Part shown: piece after piece, positions 9,151-16,749 of the stretch | Numbering within the stretch: the first letter of the stretch is position 1 | How the letters are laid out: each line of letters starts with the position of its first letter | Assembly (NCBI GenBank): GCA_905202595.1 | Contig: CAJKSP010000017.1 | Location: 1-45,499, forward strand | DNA: 45,499 bases | Reading direction: 5' to 3' | DNA from: an uncultured Sutterella sp. | Lineage (GTDB): Bacteria; Pseudomonadota; Gammaproteobacteria; Burkholderiales; Burkholderiaceae_F | The notes under the pieces: model-generated | Databases searched by the model: none | Seen by the model: only the letters and a program-made list of their open reading frames with translations | What the model was told of the DNA's origin: nothing | Made by a program: the position numbers and the translations under genes

Positions 9151-9498
9151 TTACTTGACCTTCAGGTTGAACTTGTGGCAGTCGTTGCACATGAGCTGCG
9201 GCTGCTGATGGCCCTTATGGCAGTCCATGCAGTTGACGTTGCCCAGGTGATTGAAGTGCGGATTCGGATTGAGCTTCGAGGTCGCCTTGGCGAGATCCGC
9301 ATACTTGTGGCAGGTCTGGCACTGATCCTTCGAAACATAAGCGCCGGGCTTCGGGGCGTCCTTATGGCAGGTGGTGCACTGCATGCCAGCAGCGATATGA
9401 CGGTCCGCAAGGAACTTCTGATCGGCGGCCTGAGCGGAGGACATCCCCGCAGCGATGCCGAACGCGAGCGCCAGAGCGGCAATGATGCTGTTCTTCAT
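9151..9498 (-). CDS. Periplasmic tetrahaem cytochrome c
   Basis: Small exported multihaem cytochrome of 115 residues. A Sec signal peptide (positive n-region, hydrophobic core, AQA before residue 25) is followed by four CxxCH haem-attachment motifs at residues 41, 60, 90 and 104. The mature chain has exactly four other histidines (34, 81, 84, 97), enough for bis-His ligation of all four haems, as in low-potential tetrahaem cytochromes that donate electrons to periplasmic reductases. It starts 23 bases after the flavoprotein stop with GGAG about 10 bases before its ATG, so it is the second gene of that operon. It is the likely electron donor (or acceptor) of the flavoprotein. No membrane quinol dehydrogenase of NapC/NrfH type is encoded in the window. 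Confidence 0.92.
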   Translation of the reverse strand: MKNSIIAALALAFGIAAGMSSAQAADQKFLADRHIAAGMQCTTCHKDAPKPGAYVSKDQCQTCHKYADLAKATSKLNPNPHFNHLGNVNCMDCHKGHQQPQLMCNDCHKFNLKVK

Positions 9499-9521
9499 TT
9501 GTTCAGATCTCCAAAAGGGTC

Positions 9522-11018
9522 TCAGTGCTGCTTGGCGTGCTTGGCCATTTCAGCGCCGGCGATGCGGCCGAACACCGTGGCTGCGCCGAGCTGCGCGCCG
9601 CCCGCATAGTTGTGATAGAAGATGCCGCCCGCAGCATTGCCGACGGCGTAAAGGCCCGGAATGCTCTTGCGGTCGAGGTTCTGCACTTCCGCCTTCGTGT
9701 TGATGAGCGGGCCGCCGAACGTAGCGGTCATGCCGCCCTGGAACGGAACAGCGTAGAACGGCGCCTTGGCGATCGGATGCGGCTTCTTGTAGGTGCAGGG
9801 CGGATTCATCTGAGCAAGCGTGCCCTTCTCGAGCGCTTCGTTGTAGGCCTTGACGGCGGCAACGACGCGGTCGGCCGGCAGATTCACCTGCTTGCAGAGC
9901 TCTTCGATCGTATTGGCCTTGCCGTACGGGCTGTTGAGAGCGTCGAACTTCGGAATCACCTTGTCGAGAACCGAGCAGTCGCTGTCAACGATGACCCAAG
10001 CCATGTTGTTGAGCGTCTGCTGAGCAGTCGTGCGCGCCTTGATGACGTAGGTGTTGTTCTCGTCCATGAAGCGCTTGCCGTCGGTGTTGACCTGGATGCC
10101 GTAGCCGGAGTTGAGCACGTCAGCCGGGTTCACATGGGTTTCGGCGATGATCGGGCCGGAGTGGAACTGGTCCATGTTCACGAACTTCGTGAAGAGCGGG
10201 AGCATCAGGGAGATGTTTTCGCCCGTCGTCGAACGAGAGCCGCGAAGCACCATGCGCGTGGCCCAGCCGCCGATGTAGCGGTCGACCATTTCGGGGTTGG
10301 CAGAGAAGCCGCCCGTCGCAACAGCCACGCCGCCGCGGCTGTAGTAGTCCTTCGTGCCGTCGCGCGTCAGAACGCGAACGCCCGTCACAGCAAACTTGTC
10401 GTCGTGGAGGAGTTCAACGGCCTTGTGCTCGTACTTGATCTCAATGCCGCGCTTGGCGCAGGCAGCGAGGAGCTTCTGCACGAGAGCCGAACCGCCCGTG
10501 GTGCCCTTTTCGGCAACGACGCGGCAGGTGCGGCCGAGACGCGGATACGGCATCGGACGAATCTTGCCGAACTTCACGCCGATGTTGCTTTCCAGCCAGT
10601 CAATGCCGGCCGTGATGTTGTCGGTGTAGCAGCGGTTGAGCGCCGGGTCGCCCATGCCCTTCGAGATGTCCATCATCATCTTGTAGAAGTCATCGGCATT
10701 GTCTTCAATGCCCTGCTCCTTCTGATGACGCGTGCCCCAGCCGCAGACCGAGCCGAGCGCGTAGATGGCGTTGCCGTCCGGGCGGTCCTTCTTTTCAAAA
10801 ACGACGACCTTTGCACCAGCGTCATGAGCCGTAATGGCCGTGACGAGGCCGCCAGGACCAGCGCCGAGCACGATGGCGTCATACGTACCGGCAGCGCCCT
10901 TGGGCTGCTTCTTGCCAGCAGCTTCAGCAGCGCCAGCTGCGCCGAGAACCGCCGTGCCGGCGGCGCCGAGGAACGACGTCTTCAGGAGGCCGCGGCGGCT
11001 GAGATCAATTTTCGACAT
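9522..11018 (-). CDS. Tat-exported FAD oxidoreductase (aconitate reductase/TcuA-like candidate)
   Basis: FAD-binding-2 family flavoprotein of 498 residues. A twin-arginine signal (SRRGLLK, Arg8-Arg9, then an Ala/Gly-rich core and AEA near residue 33) directs the folded, FAD-loaded protein to the periplasm. The dinucleotide motif GAGPGG is at residues 52-57. The C-terminus reads GLYAVGNAAGG then FYHNYAGG and VFGRIAG (about 458-488). From memory, this FYxNYxGG...VFGRIAG pattern is nearer to tricarballylate dehydrogenase (TcuA/CobZ) proteins than to fumarate reductases, whose equivalent is usually VHGANRLGGN. It has no covalent-haem or FMN-transferase domain, so electrons must come from a partner, presumably the downstream tetrahaem cytochrome. 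Neighbouring an exported aconitase, reduction of cis-aconitate is a reasonable inference; fumarate, urocanate or another enoate remains possible. Confidence 0.85.
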   Translation of the reverse strand: MSKIDLSRRGLLKTSFLGAAGTAVLGAAGAAEAAGKKQPKGAAGTYDAIVLGAGPGGLVTAITAHDAGAKVVVFEKKDRPDGNAIYALGSVCGWGTRHQKEQGIEDNADDFYKMMMDISKGMGDPALNRCYTDNITAGIDWLESNIGVKFGKIRPMPYPRLGRTCRVVAEKGTTGGSALVQKLLAACAKRGIEIKYEHKAVELLHDDKFAVTGVRVLTRDGTKDYYSRGGVAVATGGFSANPEMVDRYIGGWATRMVLRGSRSTTGENISLMLPLFTKFVNMDQFHSGPIIAETHVNPADVLNSGYGIQVNTDGKRFMDENNTYVIKARTTAQQTLNNMAWVIVDSDCSVLDKVIPKFDALNSPYGKANTIEELCKQVNLPADRVVAAVKAYNEALEKGTLAQMNPPCTYKKPHPIAKAPFYAVPFQGGMTATFGGPLINTKAEVQNLDRKSIPGLYAVGNAAGGIFYHNYAGGAQLGAATVFGRIAGAEMAKHAKQH

Positions 11019-11146
11019 TGTTTTTTCTCTCCATCCAGAAATGAGCAGACGCCGCGCAACGCTCGGACTCGAGCGCGCGCCGCACCGGCTCTTGGGGATC
11101 CATGTGGGAGCTTAGAAAGGGAACGGACTCATTTTCTTCGCGATAA

Positions 11147-11158
11147 ACCGCTAAGTAG
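11147..11158 (-). promoter_or_regulatory. Shared upstream motif (copy 1), candidate response-regulator site
   Basis: Minus-strand CTACTTAGCGGT lies about 130 bases upstream of the flavoprotein start. It matches the copy at 13853-13864 (upstream of the aconitase gene) at 11 of 12 positions. CTAnnTAG has partial two-fold symmetry. An activator site for the neighbouring FixJ-type regulator is inferred, not shown. Confidence 0.45.
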
Positions 11159-11185
11159 TCCGTCAGTGGATCAAGGCTTGCGCAG

Positions 11186-11225
11186 AAATTCGCCGTCTGC
11201 CCGCATGCGGACAGACGGCGAATTT
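11186..11225 (-). terminator. Intrinsic terminator of the aconitase gene
   Basis: Perfect 14-base-pair stem (AAATTCGCCGTCTG at 11186-11199 and its complement at 11212-11225), whose loop contains a further palindrome, CCGCATGCGG (11201-11210). It lies about 60 bases past the aconitase stop. It separates aconitase from the flavoprotein operon, which therefore needs its own promoter. Confidence 0.8.
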
Positions 11226-11285
11226 TCTTCAGGCGATGCCGCCTCGGATTTTATGCCGTAGCGGCATCATGCCCGCTTCAGGCCA

Positions 11286-13670
11286 TTAGGCCTTCATGGC
11301 GTTGAGGGCCGAGCCAGCGCGGAACCAGGCAAGCTGCTTCTCGTTGTAGGAGTGCTTCGCCTCGAAGCGCTCCTTCGAGCCGTCTTCGTGCGTGAGTTCG
11401 ATCGTGACATGGCGGCCCGGAGCGAGATCCTTGAGGCCGAGAACCGAAATGCGGTCCTTCTCGCGGATCTTGTCGTAGTCGGCCGGGTTGACGAACGTGA
11501 GAGCAAGGATGCCCTGTTTCTTGAGGTTGGACTCGTGAATGCGGGCCAGGCTCTTGGCGAGAACCACGACGACGCCGAGATAGCGCGGCTCCATAGCGGC
11601 ATGCTCGCGGCTCGAGCCTTCGCCGTAGTTGTCGTCGCCGACGATGACGGAGGCCACATTGTGGTTCTTGTAGTAGCGAGCCACCTTAGCCGGCGTGTCG
11701 TAGGACTTCGTCTCGACGTTCCAGACCGCGCCAGCCTTGCCGTTGAAGGCATTCACGGCGCGCTCGAGAAGGTTGTCCGAGATGCGGTCGATGTTGCCGC
11801 GATACGGGAGCCACTTGCCGCCCGGGCTGATGTGGTCCGTCGTGCACTTGCCCTTGGCCTTGATGAGGAGGGGCAGCGCAACGAAGTCCTTGCCGTTCCA
11901 AGCGGGGAACGGATCGAGCAGGCGGATGCGCTCGGCGTTCGGGCTCACCTTGATCTCGATCTTTTCAAAGGTCGGGATTTCGCAGCCGGACATGGCGGCG
12001 ACGAAGCCGGCCTTCGGGAGCTCTTCGCCCTTCGGCTCGGAGAGCTTCACATTGATGCCCGTCTTGGAGCGAAGCGGCTCGGCGAGCGGATTGAACATGA
12101 GGTCGCCCGCAGCAGCCATCGCCATCACAATTTCAGGGCTGGCGAGGAAGGCGTTCGTCTTCGTGGAGCCGTCATTGCGGCCGGCGAAGTTGCGGTTGAA
12201 GGACTCGATGATGGAGTTGGGCTTCGAGAAGTCGCCGATCGTGCGCTTCCACTGGCCGATGCAGGGGCCGCAGGCCGTTGCCATCACCGTCGCGTTGAGG
12301 CGGCGGAACACATCGAGAACGCCGTCGCGGTCGAGCGTCTGGTAAATGCGCACGGAGCCCGGCACCACGATGATCGGGGTCTTCACTTCGACGTTCTTGT
12401 CGAGGAGTTCCTTAGCGACAGAAGCCGCACGCGTGATGTCTTCGTAGGACGAATTCGTGCAGGAGCCGATGAGCGCGACGTCGAGCTTCTGCGGGCAGCC
12501 CTTTTCCTTCACGGTCTTGGCAACCGTCGAAATCGGCATCGCAGCATCCGGGGAGAACGGACCGTTGATGTGCGGCTCGAGCGTCGAGAGGTCGATTTCG
12601 ATGACGCGGTCGAAGTACTTGGACGGATTGGCGACCACTTCCGGGTCAGCCTGAAGATCCTTGGCCACGGACTGAGCGAGGTCAGCCACAGCAGCGCGGC
12701 CCGTCGCCTTGAGGTAGCGGACCATGGAGTCGTCGAACGGGAAGAGCGAGGAGGTCGCACCGACTTCAGCGCCCATATTGCCGATCGTGGCCTTGCCGGT
12801 GGCAGACATCGAAGCCGTGCCTTCGCCGAAGTATTCAATAACGCAGTTCGTGCCGCCCTTCGTCGTGAGAATGCCGGCGAGCTTGAGGATGACGTCCTTC
12901 GGGGAGGCCCAGCCCTTGAGCTGGCCCGTGAGCTTGACGCCGATGAGCTTCGGCATCTTGAGCTCCCATTCCATGCCCATCAGGGCATCGACGAGGTCAG
13001 CGCCGCCGACGCCGACAGCGAGCATGCCGAGGCCGCAGGCCGTCGGCGTGTGGGAGTCGGTGACGAGCATCATGCCGCCCGGGAAGTCGTAGTTCTCGAG
13101 GAACACCTGATGGCAGATGCCAGCGCCGGCCGGCCAGAAGTCAAAGCCGTAGCGCTTCGAAACGTCATGCAGGAAGCTGTAGGTTTCGAGGTTGGACTTG
13201 TCAGCGATCTTAAGGTCGGGAATGGCGCCTGCATTGGCCTGCACGAGGTGGTCGCACACGAGAGCGGCCGGCAGAGCGATGCGCTCCTTGCCCGAGGAGA
13301 GGAACTGAATGATCGCCATCGGGCCGCCGATGTCGTGCGTGCCGGCGCGATCCGGACGCAGCTCGATGTAATCATCGCCGCGCTTGAAGTCGCGCAGGCT
13401 CTTCGCGTCATAGAGGTGCGTGAAGAGCACCTTTTCCGTATAGGTCAGCGGACGGCCGAGCTTGGCGCGCACTTCAGCAAGACGCTTCGGATAGTTCTTG
13501 TAGAACGCTTCGATCATGTCGAAGTTGCGAATCTTCGACGTGTCGGAGGAAGCAGCAGCTTCAGCCGCCGAAGCGAAGCTCGGAATCGACGGAACGGAAG
13601 CCGCAGCAGCGGCAGTGCCCATGGCCTTCAGAACGGAACGGCGGCCAAGGACGGGGTTAAGCTTGGACAT
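11286..13670 (-). CDS. acn: Tat-exported aconitate hydratase, mitochondrial type
   Basis: Aconitase interconverting citrate, cis-aconitate and isocitrate through a [4Fe-4S] cluster. Cluster cysteines are Cys404 (GSCTNSS), Cys467 and Cys470 (ACGPCIGQW), with the same 63+3 spacing as mitochondrial aconitase. Catalytic and binding motifs are intact: CDHLVQA, ICHQVFLENY, TDSHTP, AGRNDG, KGKCTTDHIS and GEGSSREH (Ser686-Ser687-Arg688). Unusually, the 794-residue protein begins with a textbook Tat signal: GRRSVLK at residues 9-15, an Ala-rich hydrophobic stretch, then SFASAAEA. The ATG at 13670 has GAGAGAAG upstream. An internal ATG (Met52) that would give a cytoplasmic form has no convincing ribosome binding site. 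The enzyme is therefore probably periplasmic. It lies beside an exported flavoprotein and tetrahaem cytochrome and diverges from a two-component system. Confidence 0.95.
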   Translation of the reverse strand: MSKLNPVLGRRSVLKAMGTAAAAASVPSIPSFASAAEAAASSDTSKIRNFDMIEAFYKNYPKRLAEVRAKLGRPLTYTEKVLFTHLYDAKSLRDFKRGDDYIELRPDRAGTHDIGGPMAIIQFLSSGKERIALPAALVCDHLVQANAGAIPDLKIADKSNLETYSFLHDVSKRYGFDFWPAGAGICHQVFLENYDFPGGMMLVTDSHTPTACGLGMLAVGVGGADLVDALMGMEWELKMPKLIGVKLTGQLKGWASPKDVILKLAGILTTKGGTNCVIEYFGEGTASMSATGKATIGNMGAEVGATSSLFPFDDSMVRYLKATGRAAVADLAQSVAKDLQADPEVVANPSKYFDRVIEIDLSTLEPHINGPFSPDAAMPISTVAKTVKEKGCPQKLDVALIGSCTNSSYEDITRAASVAKELLDKNVEVKTPIIVVPGSVRIYQTLDRDGVLDVFRRLNATVMATACGPCIGQWKRTIGDFSKPNSIIESFNRNFAGRNDGSTKTNAFLASPEIVMAMAAAGDLMFNPLAEPLRSKTGINVKLSEPKGEELPKAGFVAAMSGCEIPTFEKIEIKVSPNAERIRLLDPFPAWNGKDFVALPLLIKAKGKCTTDHISPGGKWLPYRGNIDRISDNLLERAVNAFNGKAGAVWNVETKSYDTPAKVARYYKNHNVASVIVGDDNYGEGSSREHAAMEPRYLGVVVVLAKSLARIHESNLKKQGILALTFVNPADYDKIREKDRISVLGLKDLAPGRHVTIELTHEDGSKERFEAKHSYNEKQLAWFRAGSALNAMKA

Positions 13671-14011
13671 GGATTTCTTCTCTCTTGTTGGTGAGCTCCG
13701 CTGCGGCCGGCCTTCTGTCAAGCTGAGGCATCTAAGCCGACTGCTGCGCGAGCCAAGATCTCCTGTGTTCAGCTGGCGGCCTGCAGCGGAAGCGCTTGCG
13801 CTTTCCTCTTCGGTCCGCCATTGGCTGACAGGGCGAATTCTTGGCCTGAAGCACCACTAAGTAGCCTTTTGAAAAATCAATTCGAAGCCATCTTCTTCAT
13901 CGGACCGCCTGCAGGCCGCCGAAAATGAAGCTTGTCGCCGCTCTGGCCGGAAGGCGCCTTTGCACTTTCGCCAGTGACATCGCATCCTCTTGATCTTCCA
14001 ATTCTTTTGCC
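13671..14011. promoter_or_regulatory. Divergent control region between aconitase and sensor kinase
   Basis: A 341-base gene-free region that must hold the promoters of the minus-strand aconitase gene and the plus-strand kinase/regulator operon. It contains the 12-base motif at 13853-13864 shared with the flavoprotein upstream region. No consensus sigma-70 promoter stands out in front of aconitase, consistent with an activator-dependent promoter. Short frames inside it look like noise. Confidence 0.6.
13853..13864 (-). promoter_or_regulatory. Shared upstream motif (copy 2), candidate response-regulator site
   Basis: Minus-strand CTACTTAGTGGT lies about 185 bases upstream of the aconitase ATG, in the aconitase/kinase divergent region. 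It is 11/12 identical to the flavoprotein-upstream copy at 11147-11158. Both copies have the same orientation relative to their genes, supporting co-regulation of the two units. Confidence 0.45.
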
Positions 14012-15994
14012 TTGTCCGCCTTCTTTCACCGACTTCGTCTGCTCTCGCGCCTGATGCCGCTCCTCCTTGCGGTGCAGCTTTCCTGCGCCGCGCGCGCCGA
14101 CAGCACAGCCTCACCGCCTGCAGCGGCTCCCGGAACCGTGTCGGCTGTCTCGTCCGCATCGCGCTTTGTCGACTGGGCGGCGAACAAGCCGGGAAGCCCC
14201 AAGAAGCTTCGCGTCGGCATTGTCGCCTTCGTGCGGCCTGCGCCTAACGAAGAAATTCTGGAAGCAACCGTCGAAACGCTGCGCAAGGATTTCGGCAGCG
14301 ACTTCGTCGAGGTCAAGCACTACACCCTGCCTCAGCTCGCCTATGCCATCCAGCAGGGGGCGATCGACATCTTCATGAGCTCATCGGGCTTTTATGTGCG
14401 CATGACGCCCTACGGCGCGCGCGACCTGGCCACAGCCGTTTCCGCCGACTACCCCAACCCCAATCACAGCGACGGCAGCGCCATCATCGTGCTTGACAGG
14501 CGCCGAGATCTGCTCCGGCTTGCAGACTTGAAGGGCAGCGACCTCGTCACGAGCACGCCCACCGCCTTTACGGGTCTGCAGGTTCCGCTCGGCGAATTCA
14601 TCCGCCACAATATTTCGCCTGACGGCCTCTTCAAGAGCATTCACTATCTGGGCGGCGACGCCGGCATGAATGCGGCGCTGCCGATGCTCAAAAGCGGCGA
14701 AGCTGACGTCGGCATCTTCCGGCTTTGCTTTCTGGAAGAATGGCTTGCGAAGCATCCTGAAGACAAAGGCGTCTTCCGCGTTGTCAACCGCATGGACTCT
14801 CCCGAGCATCCGGAACGCTGCATGCGCTCGACGTCGCTCTACCCCGCCTGGACAGTCGCTACGACGAAGACGACGGACCCGACTCTATCGAGATGGGTCA
14901 CGAGATCGCTCCTTCAAATGAAGCCGCTCGGCGACAATCGGCTTGCCTGGGGCGTTGCTACCGACTATTCCAGCGTGAGCGAGCTTTTCAAAGCTCTGAA
15001 GATAGGTCCTTACGAATATCTGCAGCATTGGACCGTGCAGCGCATTCTCGACGAATACGGTCCTTTTGTGATGCTCGCTTGCGTCCTCATCATCGGCCTT
15101 TTCCTGCATGCAGTGCGCGTCACTCAGCTTGTTCGCAAGCGTACGGCCGACTTGACGGCAGCGCTGGCCAAGCAGAAAGCGCTCGAGCAGGAGGCCAAGC
15201 AGGCGGAAACGCGTTTGGAAAACATCAGCCGCATCGGCATCGTCGGGCAGCTTTCGACCATCTTCGCCCATGAGATGCGCCAGCCCCTGGGAGCCATTTC
15301 GCTCTACAGCTACGCGCTGAAAAAGCTGGCTTCCGCCGGCGCGGTTCCTGCCGAGAAAGCCCGCACGATCCTCGCCAAGCTCGATCAGCAGACAGAGCGC
15401 GCAAATAACATCGTGACGCGCGTGCGCACCTATGCGCGCTCGGAAGCCACGAAAACTGAACGCTTTGCACTCGGCGATGCCGTCGAGCGCGCTGTCGCCG
15501 ATCTCAAAAGCGCCGGCCGCTACAAAGCATCCGTCGTCTTCGGCCCCATGGAGCGCGCTGAGATCGAAGCGGATCCGCTCGAGATTGAAATTGTTGCCGT
15601 GAATCTCATCAAGAATGCGCTTCAGGCCCTCGACGGACAGCCGAGCGGCCGCGTGATCGTATCCGTCACGACCGAAGGCGCGCATGCGCTCCTCTGCGTC
15701 ATGGACAACGGCTTTCCCATCTCGGACGAAGCTTACGAAGCGCTTGCCGCCGGCCGCGGCGAAAGCACCAAGCACCACGGCCCGGGACTCGGCCTTCTCA
15801 TTGTGCGCAACATTCTTGAAAAGCTCGGCGGGCGCATCAACTACATCCGCATGCCGGAATCCGGGCTTGCGGCCGTAGCTTCCATCCCGCTCGCCAGAGC
15901 AGCCGCCGCGTCTGAATCGGCATCCGCCGGCAGCCAAATGGCTGATGCTCCGTCGCCAACCGGCGCCTCTTCAAAGCAGGAGACATCTTCATGA
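14012..15994 (+). CDS. TtrS-like sensor histidine kinase
   Basis: Membrane sensor kinase of 660 residues. An N-terminal signal is followed by a periplasmic PhnD-like solute-binding domain (about 50-330; segments such as LGEFIRHNI, GEADVGIFR). Then come one transmembrane helix (about 352-368), a short coiled coil, a dimerisation/phosphoacceptor domain with His420 in FAHEMRQPLG, and an ATPase with an N-box (NLIKNALQAL) and glycine boxes (DNGFPIS, GPGLGLLIV). This architecture is that of TtrS, the tetrathionate sensor of anaerobic respiration, but related kinases sense other acceptors. The TTG at 14012 supplies a basic n-region; starting at the Met at 14054 would leave a signal without positive charge. 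It overlaps the regulator gene by 4 bases. It diverges from aconitase, so an aconitase or flavoprotein substrate is a plausible ligand. Confidence 0.88.
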   Translation: MSAFFHRLRLLSRLMPLLLAVQLSCAARADSTASPPAAAPGTVSAVSSASRFVDWAANKPGSPKKLRVGIVAFVRPAPNEEILEATVETLRKDFGSDFVEVKHYTLPQLAYAIQQGAIDIFMSSSGFYVRMTPYGARDLATAVSADYPNPNHSDGSAIIVLDRRRDLLRLADLKGSDLVTSTPTAFTGLQVPLGEFIRHNISPDGLFKSIHYLGGDAGMNAALPMLKSGEADVGIFRLCFLEEWLAKHPEDKGVFRVVNRMDSPEHPERCMRSTSLYPAWTVATTKTTDPTLSRWVTRSLLQMKPLGDNRLAWGVATDYSSVSELFKALKIGPYEYLQHWTVQRILDEYGPFVMLACVLIIGLFLHAVRVTQLVRKRTADLTAALAKQKALEQEAKQAETRLENISRIGIVGQLSTIFAHEMRQPLGAISLYSYALKKLASAGAVPAEKARTILAKLDQQTERANNIVTRVRTYARSEATKTERFALGDAVERAVADLKSAGRYKASVVFGPMERAEIEADPLEIEIVAVNLIKNALQALDGQPSGRVIVSVTTEGAHALLCVMDNGFPISDEAYEALAAGRGESTKHHGPGLGLLIVRNILEKLGGRINYIRMPESGLAAVASIPLARAAAASESASAGSQMADAPSPTGASSKQETSS

Positions 15995-16668
15995 TTCAGC
16001 CTCGCATGCGCGAGCTCACCGCTCAAGAGCGAGCGCTCGCCCAAGAAAAATCGCTTGTGCGAATCGTCGACGACGACGATTCGCTTCGGGAAGCGCTGCG
16101 GCTCGTTCTCGAAATGGAAGGCTGGCAGGTAGCCGACTACGCCAATGCGCTTGACTACCTGCGCGGCGACGCACCGTCGCAGCCCGGCTGCGCTGTCATT
16201 GACGTGCGCATGCCGAAAATGACAGGCATCGAACTGCAGGAGGCCATGAATGAACGCCGCATCCGCACGCCCGTCATCTTCCTCACGGGCCACGGCGACA
16301 TCGACATGGCAGTGACCGTTCTGCGCGGCGGCGCTTTCGACTTCGTCCAGAAGCCCGTCAACAACGAGCGCCTTCTTGCTTCGATAGCCCTCGCCTGCTT
16401 TGAAAGCACAGCCGCCTCCCTCGGTCTTCTTGACGCTGAGGCCGCGCGCGAAAAGGCTTCTTCGCTTACCGATCGAGAAATGGAGGTAGCGCGGCTTGTC
16501 GCTCAGGGGCTCACCAACAGCGACATCGCTGAGCGACTAGCCATTGCCGTGCGCACCGTGGAAGTGCATCGAGCAGGCGCGCTTCGCAAGCTAGGCGTCA
16601 AAGCGCCTGCGGACGTTGCAGCCATTCTCGACCTCGCTGCACGCGGCGCCGGCGGTTCAAACCGATGA
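15991..16668 (+). CDS. FixJ/TtrR-type response regulator
   Basis: Two-domain transcriptional regulator of 225 residues. The receiver domain has the acidic pocket VDDDDS near residues 28-33, the phosphoacceptor Asp71 in VIDVRMPKMTG, the switch Thr in LTGHG, and Lys121 in QKPVNNE. A LuxR-type helix-turn-helix follows (about 158-205: LTDREMEVARLVAQGLTNSDIA, TVEVHRAGALRKLGV). This is the NarL/FixJ subclass that partners TtrS-type kinases, and its ATG overlaps the kinase stop. Likely targets are the divergent aconitase gene and the flavoprotein/cytochrome operon, which share a 12-base upstream motif. Confidence 0.92.
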   Translation: MIQPRMRELTAQERALAQEKSLVRIVDDDDSLREALRLVLEMEGWQVADYANALDYLRGDAPSQPGCAVIDVRMPKMTGIELQEAMNERRIRTPVIFLTGHGDIDMAVTVLRGGAFDFVQKPVNNERLLASIALACFESTAASLGLLDAEAAREKASSLTDREMEVARLVAQGLTNSDIAERLAIAVRTVEVHRAGALRKLGVKAPADVAAILDLAARGAGGSNR

Positions 16669-16718
16669 AGAGTCAGGCTCAGCGAGCGCGGCGAAAGCAA
16701 GGCAAAACAGCTCTTCCG

Positions 16719-16749
16719 TTCTGCGCCATCAGGCTTGATTAGGTATAAT
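16719..16749 (+). promoter_or_regulatory. Candidate promoter of the GntR regulator gene
   Basis: A perfect TATAAT at 16744-16749 lies 75 bases after the response-regulator stop. The best -35 is TTCTGC at 16719-16724 with a 19-base spacer, so it is weak. It implies a leader of almost 200 bases before the chosen start. Confidence 0.45.

Noticed and set aside
9525..11261. A 578-codon plus-strand frame opposite the flavoprotein
   Set aside because: Same antisense artefact; it also runs through the aconitase terminator and has no ribosome binding site or recognisable domain.
11286..13517. Aconitase starting at the internal Met52 (cytoplasmic form)
   Set aside because: No convincing ribosome binding site precedes it, whereas the ATG at 13670 has GAGAGAAG upstream, and the 51 residues before Met52 form a coherent Tat signal instead of random sequence.
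11352..13694. A 780-codon open frame on the plus strand opposite aconitase
   Set aside because: It mirrors the aconitase gene; the product is Arg/Asp/His/Glu-rich low-complexity protein with no family motif, the usual antisense artefact of GC-rich codon bias. The aconitase frame has every catalytic motif.
14012..15994. Calling the kinase/regulator pair TtrS/TtrR proper
   Set aside because: The architecture matches, but there are no tetrathionate reductase genes nearby and the ligand of the sensor domain cannot be read from sequence, so only 'TtrS/TtrR-like' is used.
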